A stretch of DNA of 60,504 bases, taken from positions 1 through 60,504 of the forward strand of contig CAMBEP010000029.1 in assembly GCA_945865635.1 (NCBI GenBank). The letters run 5' to 3'. Under the pieces are notes generated by a model that searched no databases, was not told the DNA's origin, and worked only from the letters and a program-made list of their open reading frames with translations. How positions within the stretch are numbered: the stretch's first letter is position 1; every line of letters begins with the position of its first letter. Source of the stretch: Candidatus Kuenenia stuttgartensis. GTDB lineage: Bacteria; Planctomycetota; Planctomycetia; Isosphaerales; Isosphaeraceae. Below, piece by piece: positions 55,349-60,504 of the stretch. The translations under genes and the position numbers were made by a program.

Positions 55349-56515
55349 TCAAACCACCTTGCGAAGCCCTTGGATCACACCAAGCCTGGCAGCAGCAACA
55401 GCCGGAAACAGGCCGCTGACAAAACCGATGATCAGCGAAGAGCCCAAGCCCAGAATCGCTGTCTGCCAAGGAATGAAGAAGAAAGGGAGCGCACCAGCCG
55501 TATAGGGCGAGACGTCGAATACATCGAACAGCAATTTGCAGCCAAGCGAGCCCACGATGCCACCCATCAGGGCAACGAGGACGGATTCTGTCAGAACCAT
55601 GCCAAGAATTTTCCCGTTGGTAAAGCCGATTGCCTTCAGGACGGCGATTTCGGTCGTGCGTTCGCGAAGGGCCATGGCCATGGCATTACCCGACACAAAA
55701 ACGAGTGAAATCACCACCGCCAGACCAACCGCTGAAATCATCGTGCGCATGTCGCCCCAAAGTTCTGCAAACTGTGCCACAAACGCATCTTCCGTCTGGG
55801 TTCTTGTCGGTGTGTCGCTATTGATTGTCGACGCATCGACCTTTTTGCAGAATGCAGCCAGGTCGCCACCCGTTTTGATTTTGGCAAAGACTGTACCTGC
55901 ATTGCCCGCCTGACGCCCCTGAAACTCTTTCTTCAGACCTTCTTCAAGCAGGTTCCAGTTGAACATGAGCATTCGCCCATCACGGTCCGGCGGGCATTTG
56001 TAAATGCCGCGAACAGTAAGGTTCAGGTCAAATGGATAAATTGTTCCCTTCAGAGGCAACGGGTCACCAATTTTAAGGTTCCGTTCCGCCGCCATCTTAT
56101 AGCCAATCACACAGCCGGAAGGGTCGGCCTGGAAGGCTTTGGACTGGTCGTCGGGCATGTCAAGTTCGTCCCAGATCTGCAGAATCTTGTCCGGATAAAT
56201 TCCGAACTGGGCAAAGGGCATCACCTCTTCCTGATACTTGCCGCCATACCATGACAGCGGCGATGCGGCCAGCACTTCGGGCATCAGGGCCACTTCATCC
56301 ACAAACCGGATCGGAACTGGAGTCGCAAAGCCCTGACTGCTCATCGCAATCACCCGGTTGTAGCCCTTGAGTGATTCGCTCACGTTCTGGTTCACAGAAA
56401 GAAACGAAAGCATGATCATCATCAGAAAAAGGCTGATGGCGATCGATCCGATCGTCAAAACGGTTCGCACACGGTTTCGGCGCATGTTGCGCCAGATATA
56501 ACTGAAATATTTCAT
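55349..56515 (-). CDS. MacB-like ABC permease, first of a pair
   Basis: Starting at the ATG at 56515 (AGAGG upstream), the 388-residue product begins MKYFSYIWRNMRRNRVRTVL, the standard start of FtsX-type permeases. A periplasmic domain and three C-terminal helices follow. The coupling loop LRERTTEIAVLKAIGFTNGKI is clear. A longer frame from 56623 overlaps the ATPase gene and lacks a reason. It is distinct in sequence from its neighbour permease, so the pair should form a heterodimer. Gap to the next permease gene is 71 bp. Confidence 0.85.
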   Translation of the reverse strand: MKYFSYIWRNMRRNRVRTVLTIGSIAISLFLMMIMLSFLSVNQNVSESLKGYNRVIAMSSQGFATPVPIRFVDEVALMPEVLAASPLSWYGGKYQEEVMPFAQFGIYPDKILQIWDELDMPDDQSKAFQADPSGCVIGYKMAAERNLKIGDPLPLKGTIYPFDLNLTVRGIYKCPPDRDGRMLMFNWNLLEEGLKKEFQGRQAGNAGTVFAKIKTGGDLAAFCKKVDASTINSDTPTRTQTEDAFVAQFAELWGDMRTMISAVGLAVVISLVFVSGNAMAMALRERTTEIAVLKAIGFTNGKILGMVLTESVLVALMGGIVGSLGCKLLFDVFDVSPYTAGALPFFFIPWQTAILGLGSSLIIGFVSGLFPAVAAARLGVIQGLRKVV

Positions 56516-56555
56516 GAAAACCTCTTTTTTTTCTCTCTCATCAGTCCAGAGTGAA

Positions 56556-57278
56556 TCAGAATGCGCCCAGACGAAATTTCGCCTCGGCCTGCGTTTCATC
56601 GCCGACAAGCTGGCCTTTGTCAAGCCTCAGCAGGCGGCTGGCTCGCGATGCGGCCTGCGGGTCGTGTGTAACCATCACAATGGTCTTCTCAAGGTCCCGA
56701 TGGAGCGTTTCCAGAAGGTCCAGAATCTCGCTCGCCGAGGTTCGGTCCAAGTCCCCTGTCGGCTCATCCGCCACAATCAGGGCCGGGTCTGTCACAATGG
56801 CTCGGGCTATCGCAACCCGTTGCTCCTGACCGCCTGAAAGCTGTCTCGGATAGTGATCCTCACGACCGTCCAGACCCACAATCTTCAAGGCCGTCGTGGC
56901 TCGCTTGCGACGCTCGCTACGGGAAACCGGCTGCAAAAGCAGCGGCAGTTCCACATTCTCCTGAGCCGTCATGACCGGAATCAGGTTGTACATCTGAAAG
57001 ATGAACCCGATATGGTCCGCTCGCCAACGTGTCAGTTGCGATTCGCTCAGCTGCGACAAATTCAGGCCGTCTACATTCACATCGCCCGACGTGGACCTGT
57101 CAAGGCCCGCAATCAAATTCAGCAGTGTGGTCTTGCCCGACCCCGAAGGACCCATCAAGGCCAGGAATTCGCCTTGCCGAACGTCCAGATCAAGTCCCTG
57201 AAGGACCGGGATCCGCATCGAATTCCGACTGTATTCCTTGCTGACTTTGTTCAGTTGGATGGCCAGATTCTCGGACAC
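56556..57278 (-). CDS. ABC transporter ATPase (MacB/LolD-type)
   Basis: The 240-residue product carries Walker [10 protein letters not shown], the Q-loop [24 protein letters not shown], the signature LSGGQEQR, Walker [13 protein letters not shown] and the switch VMVTHDP. It is complete, so the exporter is probably active. The start is a GTG at 57278. It serves the two permeases encoded downstream and works with the adaptor encoded upstream. It is a separate gene rather than fused to the permease as in MacB itself. Confidence 0.9.
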   Translation of the reverse strand: MSENLAIQLNKVSKEYSRNSMRIPVLQGLDLDVRQGEFLALMGPSGSGKTTLLNLIAGLDRSTSGDVNVDGLNLSQLSESQLTRWRADHIGFIFQMYNLIPVMTAQENVELPLLLQPVSRSERRKRATTALKIVGLDGREDHYPRQLSGGQEQRVAIARAIVTDPALIVADEPTGDLDRTSASEILDLLETLHRDLEKTIVMVTHDPQAASRASRLLRLDKGQLVGDETQAEAKFRLGAF

Positions 57279-57355
57279 TTCAATTCGCTCCTGCTAAAAA
57301 GAGGATTCCCTGACGTGATTCATTCTGTTCCGGCATGTCCAATGCTGTCTGGACC

Positions 57356-58699
57356 TTAATCGGGTACGCTTACAGCTTGATTTTCAGTCAATTCCGGCTT
57401 GGGGATCAAGACAATTCTTTGCCCCGCCTTTAGACCCGTCTCCACTTTCACCAAATCGTCTGATTTTGGAGTCGTCAAAATCGTCGTCTTGTGAATCGTT
57501 TTATCGTCGTCAATCCGCCAGACCGAACTCACCCCACTGCTTTCCAAAACGGCTGATTTTGGAATAAATAAACCAGAGAGTTGTTCTTTTGTCGCTTGAT
57601 CCTTCTGCACCGGCAGGAAATTCACAATCGCGATCAGCTCCGGAAAGAGACGTTCATCAGGATTGATTATCTGCACATAAACCTTCACCGTACCCCTGGC
57701 CCGGTCGCCCAATGGCACAATCTTGCGAACCTTCCCGGTATAACGCTTACCGGGGGAGGCCGTGACCATCACCTCCGCAGGTTGGCCTACACCCACCTTG
57801 GAAAGCTGCCCTTCGCTAATGTCGGTCTCTACCTCAAGCAGCGACAAATTCGCCAGAGTCACCACAGATCCACGCCCAGATGCCGCACCCATCCCCCCCG
57901 GAGTGATCGTCTCTCCCACCTCAGCACCCTTGGCCAGAACTGTGCCTTCAAACGGTGCCAAAATAAACATGTTCTGAATCGTCTCTTCGGTTTCCTTCAT
58001 GGACGCCTCCATATAAGCCATATTGGCCTTCAGGGCTTCCACTCGGGCCGCACTCATTTCGCTTTGCGACATGGACGCTTCCAGCTCTTCCAGGCTCGAT
58101 GTCTTGTACTGATTCATCAAGGTCTGATTTCGCTTGACTTTACGCTGCTTGTCCCGCAAGTCAGCCTCCGCCTCGTTCCGTTCCGCCCGGGTTCGGGCCA
58201 CCGACGCCTTCTTTGATAAGAGCATGGCCTTAAAGTCATTATGCTCAAGAACCGCCAGAATTTGGCCGGGAATCACCCGGTCGCCCTCCTCAACAAGCAT
58301 CCGCTCCACCCGGCCAGGGCTCTTTGCGCCTACCTCAGCTTGGTTGCGTGACCTCAGGTACCCCTTGGCCGACAAGATTTTGTCGATGTCAGAATCGGTC
58401 ATCTCCTGCACTGTGGCGAATTTCACTTCCGTGGCAGGCCGGATTTTCGCCACCTGGTCGCGCACCAGATAAGTTCCTACCCCAAGAATCGACAAAGGGA
58501 TCAACCAGAGCGACATCGAAAATAATCGCCAGCCAAGCCCTCGACGAACCGTTTTTGCCGACGTGGGCCGGTAGGAAACATGGCTCGAACTCTGCGGCTG
58601 CGGTTGCGGCTGCGGTTGCGGATGAGCCACGGCTGTCGGCCTGGAACGGTTACGATCAATTTTGAGCGAGGCCAAGTCTTCTTTTAGTGACGAGCTCAT
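57356..58699 (-). CDS. Membrane fusion protein of the MacAB-like exporter
   Basis: The 447-residue product has a cytoplasmic N-terminus of about 50 residues containing a PQ repeat (HPQPQPQPQPQ). A single membrane helix follows (LFSMSLWLIPLSILGVGTYLV), then the lipoyl-like half EVGAKSPGRVERMLVEEGDRVIPGQILAVLE, a coiled-coil hairpin (~165-260), a beta-barrel and a membrane-proximal domain. This is the HlyD/MacA-type periplasmic adaptor. It heads the four-gene exporter operon. The N-terminal extension and its dipeptide repeat are unusual for the family. Confidence 0.85.
   Translation of the reverse strand: MSSSLKEDLASLKIDRNRSRPTAVAHPQPQPQPQPQSSSHVSYRPTSAKTVRRGLGWRLFSMSLWLIPLSILGVGTYLVRDQVAKIRPATEVKFATVQEMTDSDIDKILSAKGYLRSRNQAEVGAKSPGRVERMLVEEGDRVIPGQILAVLEHNDFKAMLLSKKASVARTRAERNEAEADLRDKQRKVKRNQTLMNQYKTSSLEELEASMSQSEMSAARVEALKANMAYMEASMKETEETIQNMFILAPFEGTVLAKGAEVGETITPGGMGAASGRGSVVTLANLSLLEVETDISEGQLSKVGVGQPAEVMVTASPGKRYTGKVRKIVPLGDRARGTVKVYVQIINPDERLFPELIAIVNFLPVQKDQATKEQLSGLFIPKSAVLESSGVSSVWRIDDDKTIHKTTILTTPKSDDLVKVETGLKAGQRIVLIPKPELTENQAVSVPD
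58592..58627 (-). repeat. Hexanucleotide repeat coding for the PQ run of the adaptor
   Basis: The plus strand reads TGCGGC/TGCGGT units in alternation, giving four to five Pro-Gln pairs. In-frame length changes would alter only the cytoplasmic tail. Confidence 0.7.
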
Positions 58700-58944
58700 G
58701 TGCGGCGGACCTGTCCGGGACTTTGTTTAAGGTTTCCATCCAGCCGCACCCGGCGGTGCGACTCAAACTGCTTACACATTCTGCCTTATCTTCATTTTAT
58801 ACAATAGCCCGAAACCGTCCAGAACGATACGAGTTTTTCATACGCCTGTTGGCTTGGGTGGACTGGGTTGATAATGCAGGCAGTTTCGTTCTCGTCTAAG
58901 TTTTCAAAAGAACATGTTGGAATGCCATAAATTTATGGTTTTAC
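58700..58944. other. Promoter-side region of the MacAB-like operon
   Basis: No gene or convincing repeat. This should hold the promoter of the exporter operon. The repeat island starts at 58945. Confidence 0.4.
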
Positions 58945-59211
58945 TATACTTGTCGTGGTCAAAATAGAGACATCCCGTAACAGAATGATGCCGGAGGCAT
59001 CAAAGCCTGTAGCCGGTGGTTGAGCGAAGCGACACCACTGGTCATAAGGTCTAAAAAAAGCTGCTGGCACCCCGGCAGGGGTGCAAGACCTTATGTCGCG
59101 TCGTCGTCCGGTGGTGTCGTCGCTTGGGCTCCTCAACCACCGGCTACTAACTCCAGATGCCTCCGGCATCGTTTTGATCAAAAAGTGCCATTCATGACCG
59201 CGAAGAGTATA
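58945..59211 (-). mobile_element. MITE-like repeat family A, copy A3
   Basis: A full-length copy in reverse orientation; the ends are TATACTTGTCGTGGTCA and (complement) TATACTCTTCGCGGTCA. It shares with A2 the GAGACATCCCGTAAC variant of the end. Confidence 0.75.
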
Positions 59212-59221
59212 AATCAAAAAA

Positions 59222-59270
59222 ACACCAAGCCCCCTGATCGCGCGAGCCCGGTCAGGGGACCGTGCCAACA
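59222..59270 (-). repeat. Fragment of repeat family B (B3)
   Basis: It contains GAGCCCGGTCAGGGGACC and the imperfect end GTGCCAACAC like the right half of B2; the other half is missing. It lies between copies A3 and A4. Confidence 0.6.
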
Positions 59271-59271
59271 C

Positions 59272-59540
59272 TATAGTTGTCGCGGCCACACATGATACAT
59301 CGTATCAGAATGATGCCGGAGGCATCACAGCCTGTAGCCGGTGGTTGAGCGAAGCGACACCACCGGTTATGAGAAGGGGGTAAAAGCTGCTGGCACCCCG
59401 GCAGGGGTGCAAGACCTTATGCCGCGTCGTCGTGTCCGGTGGTGTCGTCGCTTGGGCTCCTCAACCACCGGCTACTGGCTCCAGATGCCTCCGGCATCTT
59501 TTTCGATCAAAACATGTCGTTTTTGGCCGCGAAGAGTATA
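59272..59540 (-). mobile_element. MITE-like repeat family A, copy A4
   Basis: Full-length copy in reverse orientation. The ends are TATAGTTGTCGCGGCCA and (complement) TATACTCTTCGCGGCCA. It shares the ATGATACATCGTATC variant with A1 and A5. It lies 61 bp beyond A3 in the same orientation. Confidence 0.75.
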
Positions 59541-59752
59541 AGTTGTCTAAAACGAAGCTCTCAGCAGAGCAGGCGATCGCCGGCTGCCGGCGGCAAGCTG
59601 GGTTGTAACTCTTAAAACATGCTCGCGATGAAAATTTTGTGTAAATTGCCTAAATTTTTCAATAGATCCGGCCGGGAGCCGTTTTGTGTTGTAAATTTTA
59701 CAAGGATAAGCATCCACTGTCTGAATCACCATCTGAATAAAAGGGCTGACCC

Positions 59753-60289
59753 GTGCCATCCTTTCCCTTATCCAAAACCTTTCGTCAATTGGCTTTGTCG
59801 ACACTTTTTGTCGCCTGCTGCACTGCGGATATTCATGCCGGTGGATGGCCGTTTGCCAAGCGAGCGGCCGCCCGAGCCGTCGCAGGCGCAACCGTCAGCC
59901 CGACTGCCATGAAGGTGCAAAGGCCAAGCGAGCCTGTCGCCCCGTCGCCGATGCTTGGCAGTTTTGTCCCAAACCAAACCATGTGGGTGCGCGGGAATGG
60001 ACTCATGGGCGGTGGCTTCACACCGTTTGATCAGGATGAACGCCAAACGCTTGCCCTGTATGGCCCGTTTTCAGCCAGCCGAGCCCAAATGAAGCCTGTA
60101 CGAGTCTTGCAGCCTACAGGCTTTGGCGGCCCAATGTCGATGAGCGAGGGCGATGCCGTGGCGTATCCAAATTTCCCATGGCGGGACTCACTCCCCAACC
60201 TCTCCGCCCAAGGGCGAGCTTACAGGCCAAATTCGCCCATGATCTACCCGGGCTGGTCGACCGATGCGGATACAATCGATCAGAATTGA
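59753..60289 (+). CDS. Small exported protein of unknown function
   Basis: The start is a GTG at 59753 with AAAAGGG seven bases upstream. The 178-residue product has a signal peptide (KTFRQLALSTLFVACCTADIHA) and a mature part with many Pro, Gly and Ala. Aromatic patches (PFDQDERQTLALYGPFSA, AYPNFPWRDSLP, IYPGW) lie along it. No known domain is visible. It lies between family A copies A4 and A5 and is followed by a hairpin. Confidence 0.7.
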   Translation: MPSFPLSKTFRQLALSTLFVACCTADIHAGGWPFAKRAAARAVAGATVSPTAMKVQRPSEPVAPSPMLGSFVPNQTMWVRGNGLMGGGFTPFDQDERQTLALYGPFSASRAQMKPVRVLQPTGFGGPMSMSEGDAVAYPNFPWRDSLPNLSAQGRAYRPNSPMIYPGWSTDADTIDQN

Positions 60290-60310
60290 TCGTCAACAGG
60301 TGATTCCTAA

Positions 60311-60357
60311 AAGAGCCAGATTTCAAACCGACTTTGGTGGTCTGGACTCTGGCTCTT
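60311..60357 (+). terminator. Hairpin after the last gene
   Basis: A perfect 10-bp stem AAGAGCCAGA / TCTGGCTCTT with a 27-nt loop lies 22 bp past the stop. There is no T tract beyond it, and repeat A5 begins at its edge. Confidence 0.65.
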
Positions 60358-60416
60358 ATAGTTGTCGCGGCCACACATGATACATCGTATCAGAATGATG
60401 CCGGAGGCATCAAAGC
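60357..60416 (-). repeat. Fragment of repeat family A (A5)
   Basis: Shares with A4 the end TATAGTTGTCGCGGCCA, the CATGATACATCGTATC block and GATGCCGGAGGCATC, then departs. Only one end of the element is present. Confidence 0.8.
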
Positions 60417-60504
60417 GTGCGGTTCAAAGTGTGTGAAGTCAGAGAGGTGCAAGTCTTCTTCAGATGAAAGGTCCATCGTCTGTAGCCAAAGGTAACTGCG
60501 TCGC

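Overview
The window looks like chromosomal DNA of a planctomycete (phylum Planctomycetota; family not resolved). The evidence is: a 1010-residue PVC-type dehydrogenase/HEAT/heme-binding protein (7546-10578), a PEP-CTERM protein, a subtilase with the planctomycete N-terminal LEGREL-type motif, DevC-type permeases, KdsB (KDO lipopolysaccharide), and many small exported proteins of planctomycete type. Base composition is moderate overall. One gene (43643-44557) is clearly more AT-rich.

Layout. 0.6-4.2 kb: a GT-C-like membrane protein, then a translationally coupled sulfite oxidase/cytochrome c pair (SorAB-like). 4.3-7.3 kb: a ROK kinase, a VapBC-type module with a truncated toxin, and a PEP-CTERM gene whose signal peptide appears broken by a run of ten G. 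7.5-14.1 kb: PVC dehydrogenase, metallopeptidase-like protein, gamma-glutamyltransferase and a small exported protein. 14.2-17.6 kb: a DevBCA-like tripartite ABC exporter. 17.7-18.45 kb: a repeat island. 18.5-23.9 kb: a UDP-sugar cluster with an SDR epimerase, an unusual 1118-residue fucokinase-like/UDPGP fusion and a GalU-like nucleotidyltransferase. 24.2-24.4 kb: two identical tRNA-Ala(GGC) genes. 24.9-30.4 kb: ExbB, ExbD, DedA, a phosphonatase-like HAD hydrolase and an MsbA-like exporter. 30.4-37.4 kb: a second ROK protein, a radical SAM protein, two polytopic membrane proteins, an alpha/beta hydrolase and KdsB. 38-39.4 kb: subtilase.

40.3-44.6 kb is a small defence block: an MmeI-like type IIL restriction-modification gene with a one-base frameshift exactly at its nuclease active site, followed by an AT-rich membrane protein resembling abortive-infection proteins. 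Direct copies of a ~260-bp MITE-like element lie on either side. 45.4-58.7 kb holds an SDR, an ABC half-transporter with a degenerate nucleotide-binding domain, an ABC-2 permease, two lipoproteins, a BON protein, a Gfo/Idh/MocA protein lacking the usual EKP lysine, and a MacAB-like four-gene exporter. 58.9-60.4 kb is a second repeat island around a small exported protein.

The most unusual content is: (1) four dispersed non-coding repeat families (here A-D), two with terminal inverted repeats; (2) the restriction-modification gene with its catalytic-site frameshift, and the repeats around it; (3) the fucokinase-like/uridylyltransferase fusion; (4) an intact ORF encoding a probable pseudo-ABC ATPase. 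All calls are from reading the sequence; no database search was run.
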